Part shown: positions 1 through 7,382 of the stretch, piece after piece
How positions within the stretch are numbered: the stretch's first letter is position 1
Layout: every line of letters starts with the position of its first letter
Source of the DNA: JAWWPY01 sp964412845
Lineage (GTDB): Bacteria > Actinomycetota > Actinomycetes > Streptosporangiales > Streptosporangiaceae
NCBI GenBank assembly: GCA_964412845.1
Contig: CAYPQM010000129.1
Coordinates: 1 to 19,923 of the forward strand
Reading direction: 5' to 3'
DNA: 19,923 nucleotides
The notes under the pieces: generated by a model
The model's database searches: none
The model's input: the letters and a program-made list of their open reading frames with translations, nothing else
What the model was told of the DNA's origin: nothing
Program-made: the position numbers and the translations under genes

Positions 1-22
1 TGTAGGGTTCCAGAACTCGGCC
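1..22 (+). repeat. Left terminal inverted repeat of the first IS
   Basis: It begins TGTAGGGTTCCAGAAC and pairs with the reverse complement of 1164-1185, which begins TGTCGGGTTCCAAAAG. Four mismatches occur over 22 positions. Confidence 0.85.
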
Positions 23-42
23 TCGAGGCTTGACCTGGTCTT

Positions 43-1110
43 TTATGCGGCTCGTTCGTATTCGTTGATGAGGCCGCCGAGAACGGCCCGGCGCTTGATC
101 CGTTCCTGAGCGAAGTCTGCGATGGGGTGGTCGGGCCGGGGCGGGAGGAGCTGGCGGCCGCGGTGCGGTCGTCGTCCGTTGTAGTGCCGGACGTACTCGG
201 CCAGGACTGACTGCAGGTGTCGTTCGCCGAGGATCAGCATCCGGTCGGTGACCTCGGTCCGGGCGGTGAGCACGAATCTCTCGGCGTGAGCGTTCGCGCG
301 AGGGCTCCGGGGCGGGATCTTCACTGCGGTGATGCCGGTGCTGGCCAGGATTGCGTCGAAGGTTTCAGTGAATTGCCCGGCGCGGTCGCGGACCAGGAAC
401 CGGAAGTCCTCGGCGTGGTCACCGAGGTCCATCAGGAGGTTGCGGATCTGCTGGCTGGTCCACGGTCCGTCCGGGTGAGCGGTGACCCCGAGAATATGGA
501 CGTATCGAGAGCCGACTTCGATGACAAAGAGGCAGTACAGGCGCCGGAGTGTCACTGCGCAGTCCACGTGGAAGAAGTCGGTGGCGAGGATGGTCGCGGC
601 CTGGGCGTGCAGGAACTGCCGCCATGTTGTGTCGGTGTTCCGCTTCGGCGCTGGTGGGATCCGCAGGGCTCTGAGGACGCGACGGATGGTTGAGGCGCTG
701 ACCCGGTGGCCGAGCTTGAGGAGCTCGCCCTGGATGCGCTGGTATCCCCAGCTGTGGTTCTCGGTGGCGAGCCGCTCGATGAGCGCGGTGATCTCGGCGC
801 TCACCGGTGGGCGTCCGGTGTGGTTCGGGTTGGTCCACTTTTTTCTGGCCAGGCGACGACGCCATCGCAGAACGGTGCCGGGCGTGACTAGCCGGTGTGC
901 CTGCAGCCGTCTGGGCAGGTGCCGGATCAGTGCGGCAAGTACTGCCCGGTCGGCCCAGTCAAGCCGGGGGCGCGGATTACTCCGGCGCAGGACGGCAACC
1001 TCATGCCGCAGCACCAGCAGTTCCGTGTTCTTGGACGCTGGCGATCGGCCGAGCAGGACCAGCCAGCTGCAGAGCTGGACGAAGATCAGGTAGAGCAGGC
1101 GAAGTGACAT
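43..1110 (-). CDS. IS transposase with DDE integrase core domain
   Basis: This 355-residue transposase would cut and rejoin the ends of the surrounding IS. The first 120 or so residues are basic and helix-turn-helix-like, with the segments LRHEVAVLRR and TPGTVLRWRRRLARKKW. A retroviral-type integrase core follows. The catalytic acidic residues are visible as the Asp of ATDFFHVD, the Asp of FLVRDRAGQF and the Glu of NAHAERFVLTAR. The C-terminal YVRHYNGRRPHRG segment is typical of integrase-core transposases of IS3/IS481-like elements. The ATG at 1110 is the natural start, with a weak AGGA upstream. No frameshift or stop is present, so the protein could be active. The stop lies 42 bp from the left end of the element, within normal IS geometry. 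The exact IS family was not resolved. Confidence 0.9.
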   Translation of the reverse strand: MSLRLLYLIFVQLCSWLVLLGRSPASKNTELLVLRHEVAVLRRSNPRPRLDWADRAVLAALIRHLPRRLQAHRLVTPGTVLRWRRRLARKKWTNPNHTGRPPVSAEITALIERLATENHSWGYQRIQGELLKLGHRVSASTIRRVLRALRIPPAPKRNTDTTWRQFLHAQAATILATDFFHVDCAVTLRRLYCLFVIEVGSRYVHILGVTAHPDGPWTSQQIRNLLMDLGDHAEDFRFLVRDRAGQFTETFDAILASTGITAVKIPPRSPRANAHAERFVLTARTEVTDRMLILGERHLQSVLAEYVRHYNGRRPHRGRQLLPPRPDHPIADFAQERIKRRAVLGGLINEYERAA

Positions 1111-1163
1111 GGATGATCATCCTGCCTGACCATGCCTCGGCCGTCGTCGCAGTTCACAGGTGC

Positions 1164-1185
1164 AGCCGACTTTTGGAACCCGACA
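1164..1185 (-). repeat. Right terminal inverted repeat of the first IS
   Basis: The reverse complement begins TGTCGGGTTCCA and matches the left end at 18 of 22 positions. It fixes the IS length at 1185 bp. Confidence 0.85.
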
Positions 1186-1270
1186 AGGCGTTCAGCACCC
1201 CGGCACCGCCGACGCGCGCGCAGACCCGGCAAGAGATCCCGTCAAACCGGGGCATGATCAACCCTGTCCG

Positions 1271-1900
1271 TCAAAACGGGGCAATCCCAGTATCGGCACG
1301 TCTTGGCGAGCGAGGCTTGAGTCCGGCCAGCAGCGTCCCCGCCTTGATCACGTGCTCCACATTCCGCATGCATCGTTCCGCGTCGTGGGTTACTTCGTAC
1401 TGGATCACCAGCCCATCCACCGCGGCCACGAGAAAGTTCGCCAGGTCGGTCAGATCGACGCCCGGCGGTATCGGCTCGTGCTCGGCCGCCATCTGGAGCA
1501 CCTCCAGCGCTGCCGACGTGTAGCGGGCGTACTGCCACTCGGCCAGCCATTCATAACCCTTGGTCCGCCTGCAGAAGATCACTAGCTCGTACTGCAGGAG
1601 CTGCAGCCCGTCATCACTGACCACATGGTCCCAGAACGCCCATAGCCCGTCGGAGATCGCTGCGGCCAAGCCACGCGTGGGGTCGATGGCATCCCGCAGG
1701 ATGTTCTCGATCTGCCGGGTCAACGCCGCGACGACCTCGGTCAGCAACTCGTTCTTGTCGCGAAAGGCGTAGTGGAACATGCCGTGCGGCGTGCCCGCCT
1801 CCGCCGCGATGCGGCGGGTCGTCGCGCGGTCCAGGCCCTCCCGGGACATGATCTTGATGGCCGCCTCGACAAACTGCTCACGGCGGTCCTTGGTGCTCAT
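1271..1900 (-). CDS. TetR/AcrR family transcriptional regulator of the amine oxidase unit
   Basis: This 209-residue protein is a TetR-type repressor. The N-terminal DNA-binding domain (about residues 5-55) has the usual pattern, with the helix-turn-helix around TTRRIAAEAGTPHGMFHYAF and the following KNELLTEVV. The all-helical remainder is the ligand and dimerisation domain. An upstream GTG at 1933 would extend it by 11 residues. The ATG at 1900 fits the family start better; the best ribosome-binding match (AGGAGG) sits about 18 bp from it, which leaves the start slightly uncertain. The gene is divergent from the amine oxidase across about 130 bp containing an inverted repeat, so control of that operon and itself is likely. 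The effector, perhaps an amine, is inference. Confidence 0.9.
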   Translation of the reverse strand: MSTKDRREQFVEAAIKIMSREGLDRATTRRIAAEAGTPHGMFHYAFRDKNELLTEVVAALTRQIENILRDAIDPTRGLAAAISDGLWAFWDHVVSDDGLQLLQYELVIFCRRTKGYEWLAEWQYARYTSAALEVLQMAAEHEPIPPGVDLTDLANFLVAAVDGLVIQYEVTHDAERCMRNVEHVIKAGTLLAGLKPRSPRRADTGIAPF

Positions 1901-1959
1901 CCGGGTCAGGGTGACCAGCCTCCTGCGAATCACCGCGGCGGCAAGCTGCGATCAGGGTC

Positions 1960-2014
1960 TTGACGTATGACGTTAGGTCAGTTTACTTATGTCATATCTT
2001 GGTCATTTGACCAA
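1960..2014 (+). promoter_or_regulatory. Divergent control region with TetR-operator-like palindrome
   Basis: A perfect inverted repeat TTGGTCA-tt-TGACCAA occupies 1999-2014, ending 15 bp before the amine oxidase ATG. A related half-site (TAGGTCA) lies at 1974-1980, and an outer pair TATGAC/GTCATA lies at 1966-1971 and 1991-1996. TTGACG at 1960-1965 followed by TACTTA at 1984-1989 could be a -35/-10 pair for rightward transcription. The repeat would then lie just downstream of the promoter, where a bound repressor blocks it. Binding by the adjacent TetR is inference. Confidence 0.6.
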
Positions 2015-2029
2015 CTAATGGGAGATGTC

Positions 2030-3421
2030 ATGGCGGAGCAGGCCTCGGCCGACGTGGTCGTCGTGGGTGCCGGGCTGGCTGGCCTTTCGGCGGCCCGCTC
2101 ACTGCTGAACGCGGGCGTCGACGTGGTGGTGCTCGAGGCCCGCGACCGAGTCGGGGGACGCACCCACTCGGTCATGGAGGCCAGCGACCGGCTGGTCGAG
2201 TACGGCGGTCAGTGGGTCGGACCGACACAGGACCGTGCGCTCGGGCTGATCGAGGAATTCGGTCTGGAGACCTTCACCCAGTACAGCGATGGAGACAACC
2301 TGCAGCTGAGCGGAGGATCGCCGCTGCGATACCAAGGTGCCATCCCGACCGGCGACCCGGCGGCGGCGGCGGACGTCGTCGACGCGATGGTGGAGATGAC
2401 GGTACGCGCCATGGAGATCGACCCCGCCGAGCCTTGGGCGCACCCTCAGGCACCGGTACTCGATTCGATGACGGTCGAGACCTGGATTACCGCCCACTCG
2501 TACTGTGACGGCGCGAAAAACTGGCTCCGGGTGCTGACCCGGGCGTTGTTCCCAGCCGAGCCAGCCGAGATCTCCGTGCTGCATGCCCTGTTCTACCTCC
2601 GCTCGGGAGGCGGGGTGGAGAAAATGATCGGCACGATCAACAGCGCGCAGGAAACCCGGATCACCGACGGCGCTCAGCAACTAGCGCTCCGGCTCGCCGG
2701 GCAACTCGGGGACCGGGTCCGGCTCAGCTGTGCGGTCAGCCGCATGGACCAGTCCGGGGACTCGGTTACCGTGCGGCATGACGGTGGGACCGTGCATGCC
2801 CGCCGGGCGATCGTGGCGATCCCGCCCGCATTGGCCGGCCGGATCAGGTACTCCCCCGCGATGCCAGGCGTCCGCGATCAGCTGACGCAGCGGTCGTTCA
2901 TGGGGGCGGTCATCAAGGTTCATCTCTTCTATGCGGAGCCGTTCTGGCGTAAGGCTGGGCTCAGCGGCCACTCAACGGCCGATACCGGGCTGGTGCAGCT
3001 CACCTTCGACCAGAGCCATCCGCGATCGCAGGAAGGTGTGCTGGTCGCTTTCATTGACGCCCATCAGGCTCACGTCGGATCTCTGATGAGGCAGCCGGAT
3101 CGCCGCGCCGCGGTGCTGGCCGACGTGGTCCGCATCTTCGGGGAGCGGGCCGGGCGCCCGGTTGCCTATTACGAGCGATCATGGCTCGACGAGGAGTGGT
3201 CTCGCGGCGGCTACACCGGGATGATGACGCCAGGAACCTGGTCCGCGCTGGGACCCGCCCTGCGCGAGCCGGTCGGGCTGATCCACTGGGCCGGGACCGA
3301 GACCGCCGTGATCTGGAACGGGTACATGGACGGGGCCATCCGTTCGGGTGAGGACGCGGCGGACGCCGTGCTCGCCGGGCTGAAAGCGTCCGCCGCCACG
3401 GCCCAGGCGGCGGCCCGGTGA
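2030..3421 (+). CDS. Flavin monoamine oxidase family protein (FAD-dependent amine oxidase)
   Basis: This 463-residue flavoenzyme is predicted to oxidise a primary amine or polyamine to an imine/aldehyde with release of peroxide. The FAD-binding Rossmann motif GAGLAG is at residues 13-18, with the ribose-binding Glu36 and the RVGGRT motif at about 40-45. The second FAD-contact region EYGGQWVGPTQDR follows. The C-terminus has the WAGTETA motif and GYMDGAIRSGEDAA, typical of monoamine oxidases. At the position where human MAOs carry the flavin-linking Cys (SGGCYT), this protein reads SRGGYT, so FAD should be bound non-covalently. The ATG at 2030 was chosen because GGGAG precedes it at about 6 bp; the start at 1967 would overlap the operator. 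The substrate is unknown; an amine permease encoded two genes downstream supports amine use. Confidence 0.92.
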   Translation: MAEQASADVVVVGAGLAGLSAARSLLNAGVDVVVLEARDRVGGRTHSVMEASDRLVEYGGQWVGPTQDRALGLIEEFGLETFTQYSDGDNLQLSGGSPLRYQGAIPTGDPAAAADVVDAMVEMTVRAMEIDPAEPWAHPQAPVLDSMTVETWITAHSYCDGAKNWLRVLTRALFPAEPAEISVLHALFYLRSGGGVEKMIGTINSAQETRITDGAQQLALRLAGQLGDRVRLSCAVSRMDQSGDSVTVRHDGGTVHARRAIVAIPPALAGRIRYSPAMPGVRDQLTQRSFMGAVIKVHLFYAEPFWRKAGLSGHSTADTGLVQLTFDQSHPRSQEGVLVAFIDAHQAHVGSLMRQPDRRAAVLADVVRIFGERAGRPVAYYERSWLDEEWSRGGYTGMMTPGTWSALGPALREPVGLIHWAGTETAVIWNGYMDGAIRSGEDAADAVLAGLKASAATAQAAAR

Positions 3422-3813
3422 ACGGCCCGGTGAGTGGCGCGGAACGGGAGAGCATCAGCGCTGACGAACTGGAGGAAGCGCTCAAGGAGTACATCGGCAA
3501 GGCCAGCGCCAGCTCGCGGTGCCGTAAGACGCTGGCCACCTGGACCTGCCGGATCCACATCCGGGCGACGGACGCACCGGACGCGCGGTTTACCTACCTC
3601 GTCGAGCGTGGTGCCCTGCAATCCCTCAGCCGAGGGCTGGACGGCGTGCCAGACCTCGTGGTGCGCGGCCACAGCATGGACCTCGCTGAGATCTTCTGGA
3701 CGGACGCCAATCCCGTCTCCAACTACATGCAGGGCGCGATCACGACGCAGGGCCGGGCCGAGGACGTGATGCGGCTCGATGCCATGGCCATGTTCGTCTT
3801 CCTGGGCCAGTGA
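3418..3813 (+). CDS. SCP2 sterol-binding-domain-like protein
   Basis: This small 131-residue protein resembles the SCP2/sterol-carrier fold. A beta-rich first half contains FTYLVERGALQSLSRGLDG. It is followed by the family-like stretch VVRGHSMDLAEIFWTDANPVSNYMQGAI and the small-helix segment GRAEDVMRLDAMAMF. SCP2 domains bind hydrophobic ligands, and stand-alone versions often sit in catabolic operons. The GTG start overlaps the amine oxidase stop by four bases (GTGA), a sign of translational coupling and a fixed ratio to the oxidase. It may hold or present a hydrophobic substrate or product to the oxidase, but this is inference. The assignment rests on pattern resemblance rather than on catalytic residues, as the family has none. 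Confidence 0.72.
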   Translation: MNGPVSGAERESISADELEEALKEYIGKASASSRCRKTLATWTCRIHIRATDAPDARFTYLVERGALQSLSRGLDGVPDLVVRGHSMDLAEIFWTDANPVSNYMQGAITTQGRAEDVMRLDAMAMFVFLGQ

Positions 3814-3825
3814 CAGGAGCGGCGG

Positions 3826-5212
3826 ATGGCTGAGCAGCAGGCCCTGAATCGGGCTCTGACCATGACCAGTGCCACGGCCATCTCCACCGGCCTGGCGTTC
3901 GCGGCGATCAATTTCCTGGGCATGGCCCAGCTGCTGGGTTACATCAGCGGCCCGATGTCCTGGATCGCGGTCCTCGTCGGCGGGCTGCTCATCCTTGGCG
4001 TCCGGGCCCTGTTCTCCGAGCTGNNNNNNNNNNTACCCCTCGGCAGCCGGTATCCGCCGGTGGATGAGCCGCGCGATGAACGACCGTCTCGCACTGATCA
4101 TCACGCTCACCTACATGACCGCCATCGTGCTGGTCATCGCGGCCGACGCGTTCATCATCGGTGAGGCGATCGCGCACGCATTCAACAACGGCCACATCGT
4201 CGCGATCGTCTACGTGGCCGTCCTGCTCATCGCGGCCACCTGGCTGAACCTGCGGGGGATCAAGCTCGCCGGAGCCGCGGAGGTGATTGTGACCAGCCTG
4301 GTCGTCATCGCCACCATGGTCGTGGGAGCTGTCGCGATCTTCCACCACGGCCCGGCACCGGCAGGACCGGCGGCGAGCGGCTCTCCGGTGCAGGCGCTCG
4401 TCCTGGGCATCTTCCTCTACACCGGGTTCGAGTGGATCACCGCCAACGCGGAGGAAGTCGTACGGCCAAAGATCATCCCTCGCGCCATGCTCGCCGCGAT
4501 CATCGTGCTGGCCGTCAGCCAGACGATCTTCACCGTCGCCATGGGCCTCACCGTCGGCCCGCACGGCCGGGCAACCGCCTATCCCCAGCTGCTGGTCGCC
4601 CAGCGGGTGATGGGCCATACCGGCATGCTGCTGATGCTCGGCGTCACCGCCCTGACCGCAGCGAACACCTTCAACGGCGGCTTTGTGAGCATGTCCCGCT
4701 TCATGTACGCGCTGGCCCGGGAGGGAAAGCTGCCACGCGCGCTCACCCGGCTCAACGACCGGGCTGTGCCCGTCCTGCCGGTGTGCATTCTCGGTATGTC
4801 GTCCCTGGTCCTCGCAGTGGTCGTGGCCGTGACAGGCTCGTGGGTGATGGTGGTCTCTGTCTGCGCCGCGCTCGAGATGATGATCTACGCGGCGGCCGGG
4901 TATGTCGTCTGGCGGCTGCGCCGGCGCGAGCCCGGCGCGGAGCGGCCGTTCCGCCTGGCCGCCGGCCGCCCGCTGGCGCTGGCGTTCGCCGTAGTGTTCG
5001 GCATCCTCGCGCTGGTCAGCAGCGTCACCGTCGGCAAGCAGACCAGCGTGACGCCGCTGTTGCTCCTGATCTCGGTAACCGGCCTGGTCACGGTCTACGT
5101 GTTCATCTGCGTGCCGCGCCTGGAGCGACGTGAGGCCGCGGAACTCGCCGCCCGGCGCAGCGCCCGGGCCGCCGCCCGGGCCGCCCAGAAGGCCAACGGA
5201 TCCTCACCGTGA
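3826..5212 (+). CDS. APC superfamily amino acid/amine permease, interrupted by an assembly gap
   Basis: This polytopic membrane transporter of the amino acid-polyamine-organocation superfamily is about 460 residues long, with roughly 12 hydrophobic segments. Examples are TYMTAIVLVIAADAFIIGEAI and VIVTSLVVIATMVVGAVAIF. The segment FLYTGFEWITANAEEVVRP is the conserved mid-protein region of APC permeases. The C-terminal tail is Arg/Ala-rich and cytosolic. AGGAG lies 6 bp before the ATG at 3826, only 12 bp after the SCP2 gene, so the three genes form one operon and the substrate is probably an amine. Ten Ns at 4024-4033 split the gene and put the two parts out of frame. Both parts are otherwise open, so the break is an artefact. 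The missing residues lie between FSEL and YPSAAG. Confidence 0.9.
4024..4033. other. Ten-base assembly gap inside the permease gene
   Basis: Ten undetermined bases follow codon CTG (4021-4023) and precede TAC (4034-4036). Continuity of the permease frame requires a true gap length divisible by three, so ten is a placeholder. The family pattern E-L-x-x-x-Y-P suggests about three missing codons, that is 9 bases. Confidence 0.95.
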
Positions 5213-5228
5213 CGGTGCCCCTGCCATC

Positions 5229-5263
5229 TTCCAGCGTGCCCAATCAGCTGCATTACGCTGGAA
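5229..5263 (+). terminator. Candidate transcription terminator hairpin after the amine operon
   Basis: Perfect 9-bp arms TTCCAGCGT and ACGCTGGAA flank a 17-base loop, 17 bp beyond the permease stop. No T-run follows, which is common in actinobacteria. The position suggests the end of the amine oxidase operon. Confidence 0.5.
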
Positions 5264-5285
5264 CTCTGCCTCCGATCGCCGAAAT

Positions 5286-5328
5286 AAAGGCCTGAGATGC
5301 ATTGCCTGATAACAAAGGCCTGGGGTGC
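5286..5328 (+). repeat. Short direct repeat
   Basis: AAAGGCCTGAGATGC at 5286-5300 is repeated as AAAGGCCTGGGGTGC at 5314-5328, with 13 of 15 positions identical and a 28-bp period. No function is apparent. Confidence 0.5.
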
Positions 5329-5493
5329 CGCGACCCCGCTCGTAACGGCTCGGCGAGCGTTCTCCCTGCCGTTCTTCCTCGCTCAGCTGATGCTGTCGTT
5401 TGATGTAATCCGAGGCGGGTCCTCGAACCAGTCCAGTGTGGGCAATCTGCTGGAGGTCACAGTCGGTCGCACGCCGGGGTGCCTACGGATCTA

Positions 5494-5520
5494 GTGCCTC
5501 GTCAAGCAACGTTGATCTTG
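5494..5520 (+). repeat. Left terminal inverted repeat of the IS630 element
   Basis: It starts GTGCCTCGTCAAGCAACGTT. The reverse complement of 6657-6683 starts GTGCCGCGTCCACGATCGTT. The transposase stop codon lies inside this repeat. Confidence 0.88.
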
Positions 5521-6601
5521 TTGTCGGTCCAGGTCCGGATTACTGAGTTGGGGGCGAAGTCGCGTTTGGGCTGGGCGCGGGTGTTGCGCCAGCGCATGTA
5601 CCCGGCGATCGCGCCGCCCTGTTCGGTGTGGGTCTGGTGGTCGGTACCGTTGAGGGCGAAGTAGCGCAGGGCGGCGAACTCGGATTCGATCCAGTTCAGC
5701 CATGAGGCGTAGGTCGGCAGGAACACCAGCCCGGCGTCATTGGCGGCGGCCTGGTCGCTGACGGCAGGGTGTTTGTGCGGGGAGAAGTTATCGAGGATGA
5801 CGTAGAGCTTCTGGCCTGGCCAGCGCTGGCGGAGCAGTTTGAGGAAGGACAGGAACTCATGCCAGCTTGCGCTCACGGATCCGGTAGATCATCGTTCCGG
5901 TGCCCAGGTCCAGCGCGGCGATCATGTGCCGTACCCCGCTGTGACGGTGGTAGGCAGCCCGCAGCCTGGCGGGGTGCCCGGCTGGCCGCCAGGCCCGGCC
6001 CGGGCCGGGGCTGGAGGTTCAGGGGCCCGAATTCGTCCACGCAGATCACCCGCCCACCCCGGGGCGGCTGATCGTAGAGGTCCAGCACACGGTGCATCTT
6101 GGTGATGAATCCCGGGTCGCTGGACGCCTTCCACGTCTTGACCGCCTGCCAGCTCACGCCGCCGGCCCGCAGGATCTGCCGGATGCTCTCCCGGCTGACC
6201 GAGGCGATGACGCCCGTGGCAGCCAGGTGCTCCGCGAGCTTGCTTAAGCTCCACGTGCTGAACGCCAGGCCCAGGTCGCGGGGGCAGCACCGGGCGATCA
6301 GGCAGATCCGGCGGCGCACCTGATCACTGATCGTCCTTGGCCTGCCCCCGCTCCATTTTGGGTCCAGGGCACCGAAGCCGGTCTCGCCGAACGCATGGAT
6401 CACCCCGCGCACGTACTCCGGCGAGCAATCCAGCAGGTGCGCGATATCCGGCACGCCCTGGCCCTGCGCTGACATCAGCACCACGATCGCCCGCCGCAGC
6501 TTCACCGGGTCCTTGGCCGTGCGGCCGATCCGCTGCAACCGCTGACCTTCGGTCATCGTGACCGGCCGGACGAACACCTCCGGGGAACGCCCCATCACCA
6601 C
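5502..6601 (-). pseudogene. IS630-family transposase, broken by two frame disruptions
   Basis: Three reading frames must be joined to read one IS630-type transposase. The N-terminal part (6601 to about 6000) carries the helix-turn-helix region and the first catalytic Asp in VICVDEFGPLNLQP. After a GC-run near 6000-5985 the homology moves to a second frame (WRPAGHPARLRA..., GVRHMIAALDLGTGTM). Near 5868 it moves to a third frame, which carries the second Asp in VILDNFSPHKH and the Glu in WLNWIESEF. Both jumps have the same sense, equivalent to one extra base at each site. All three DDE residues survive, but no single frame encodes them. Either the element has decayed or the sequence has indel errors; programmed frameshifting seems less likely with two sites. 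Confidence 0.85.
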
Positions 6602-6656
6602 CTCCGGGAAACTTGCCCGGAAGAAGCCTGCCCCTCACGCCGCTAAAGATCAATTA

Positions 6657-6683
6657 CACGAACAACGATCGTGGACGCGGCAC
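6657..6683 (-). repeat. Right terminal inverted repeat of the IS630 element
   Basis: The reverse complement matches 5494-5520 at 20 of 27 positions and abuts the TA duplication at 6684-6685. Confidence 0.88.
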
Positions 6684-6776
6684 TAGCACTACGTCCGCTC
6701 GGCCGCATCATGCCTGACCTGGCGCGTGATACTCGGCAGATCCGGATGGCGACGACTAGCAAAAGCTTGGATAAAC

Positions 6777-6794
6777 TAGCTATACTTATGGCTA
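6777..6794 (+). promoter_or_regulatory. Operator-like inverted repeat overlapping the antitoxin start
   Basis: TAGCTATA-CT-TATGGCTA forms an inverted repeat with seven of eight arm positions paired. It covers TATACT (6781-6786), a good -10 element, and the two possible ATG starts. ACTAGC also occurs at 6755-6760 and 6775-6780, two helical turns apart. Phd-type antitoxins repress their own promoters through such sites. A -10 this close to the start implies leaderless or nearly leaderless mRNA. Confidence 0.5.
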
Positions 6795-7078
6795 TGTCAG
6801 TCAGTGAGCAGATGCCCCTAGCGGACGTGAAGAACCGGCTCTCGGAGGTCGTGGACCGCTTGGAACGCGAGCATGGCCGTGTCGTCATCACGAAGCATGG
6901 CCACCCTGCTGCCGTGGTCATCAGCGTGGATGACCTCGAGTCTTTGGAAGAGACTCTCGACGTCATGGACAGCGCGGCGCTACTGGACGAGATCCGCGAG
7001 GCGCTGGCCGAACTCGGTACCGCTGACGCACAGGTGCTCAGTAAAGAGGATGCACTGCGCTTGATCGCTGACCGGTGA
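6788..7078 (+). CDS. Phd/YefM family type II antitoxin
   Basis: This 96-residue protein fits the Phd/YefM antitoxins, which bind the partner toxin and the operon's own promoter. The N-terminal DNA-binding part shows the family pattern MPLADVKNRLSEVVDRLE, then RVVITKHGHPAAVVISVDD, followed by ESLEETLDVM. The acidic C-terminal half (about residues 60-96) would neutralise the toxin. The start is ATG 6788 or ATG 6794; neither has a clear ribosome-binding site, and a -10-like TATACT lies directly upstream, so a leaderless transcript is plausible. The reading frame continues further upstream to the IS630 end, but that part has no family features. The stop overlaps the toxin start by four bases. Confidence 0.88.
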   Translation: MAMSVSEQMPLADVKNRLSEVVDRLEREHGRVVITKHGHPAAVVISVDDLESLEETLDVMDSAALLDEIREALAELGTADAQVLSKEDALRLIADR

Positions 7079-7356
7079 GCGAGAGCGACTACGCGATCGC
7101 ATGGACGGCACCGGCCCGCCGTGCGCTGACCCGGCTGCCAGAAAAGGTCGCCACCGCGGCGGTCGAGTTCCTGTACGGGTCGCTGGCTGCCAACCCACGT
7201 CGGGTCGGCAAGCCGCTCAAGCTTGGGCTCGACGGGCTGCACAGCGCCCGCCGGGGCGACTACCGGGTGATCTACCGTATCGACGACCAGCATCGCCGTG
7301 TCGACGTCGTGGCCATCGAACACCGCTCTGACATCTACAGGCCACGGCAATTCTGA
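7075..7356 (+). CDS. RelE/ParE family type II toxin
   Basis: This 93-residue basic protein belongs to the RelE/ParE superfamily. The N-terminal YAIAWTAPARRALTRLPEK is the usual first strand and helix. The C-terminal core GDYRVIYRIDD, then VDVVAIEHRSDIYR, is the signature of RelE-type toxins, most of which cleave mRNA on the ribosome. The GTG start overlaps the antitoxin stop (GTGA), the standard coupled arrangement of such pairs. The full family length is present with no disruption, so the pair should be functional. RelE-like mRNA cleavage is favoured over ParE-like gyrase inhibition because of the YRVIYRI...IYR pattern, but sequence alone does not settle it. Confidence 0.92.
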   Translation: MSESDYAIAWTAPARRALTRLPEKVATAAVEFLYGSLAANPRRVGKPLKLGLDGLHSARRGDYRVIYRIDDQHRRVDVVAIEHRSDIYRPRQF

Positions 7357-7382
7357 AAGCCGCTCGGTCAGTAGGCATGTGA

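Larger units (their letters stand above)
1..1185 (-). mobile_element. Complete insertion sequence with integrase-core transposase (IS3/IS481-like)
   Basis: The element is delimited by imperfect inverted repeats at 1-22 and 1164-1185 that match at 18 of 22 positions. The tips read TGT...ACA, as in many elements with an integrase-core transposase. It holds one intact transposase gene on the minus strand that fills most of its length. The left tip falls on the first base of the window, so the flanking target duplication cannot be checked. It lies 85 bp beyond the 3' end of the TetR gene at 1271 and does not disrupt it. The group assignment (IS481-like versus IS3-like) is tentative. Confidence 0.85.
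5213..5493. other. Intergenic region without recognised gene
   Basis: This stretch separates the permease stop from the IS630 element. It holds a hairpin at 5229-5263 and a short direct repeat at 5286-5328. The small open frames here show no recognisable family features. Confidence 0.6.
5494..6683 (-). mobile_element. IS630-family insertion sequence with TA target duplication
   Basis: The 1190-bp element is flanked by TA at 5492-5493 and 6684-6685, as expected for IS630 insertion at a TA dinucleotide. Its ends are inverted repeats matching at 20 of 27 positions: 5494-5520, and the reverse complement of 6657-6683, both starting GTGCC. The transposase on the minus strand fills the interior. 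It is inserted about 100 bp upstream of the toxin-antitoxin pair. Confidence 0.9.

Noticed and set aside
5297..5494. 65-codon frame between permease and IS630
   Set aside because: No ribosome-binding site and no family resemblance; it starts within a short direct repeat.
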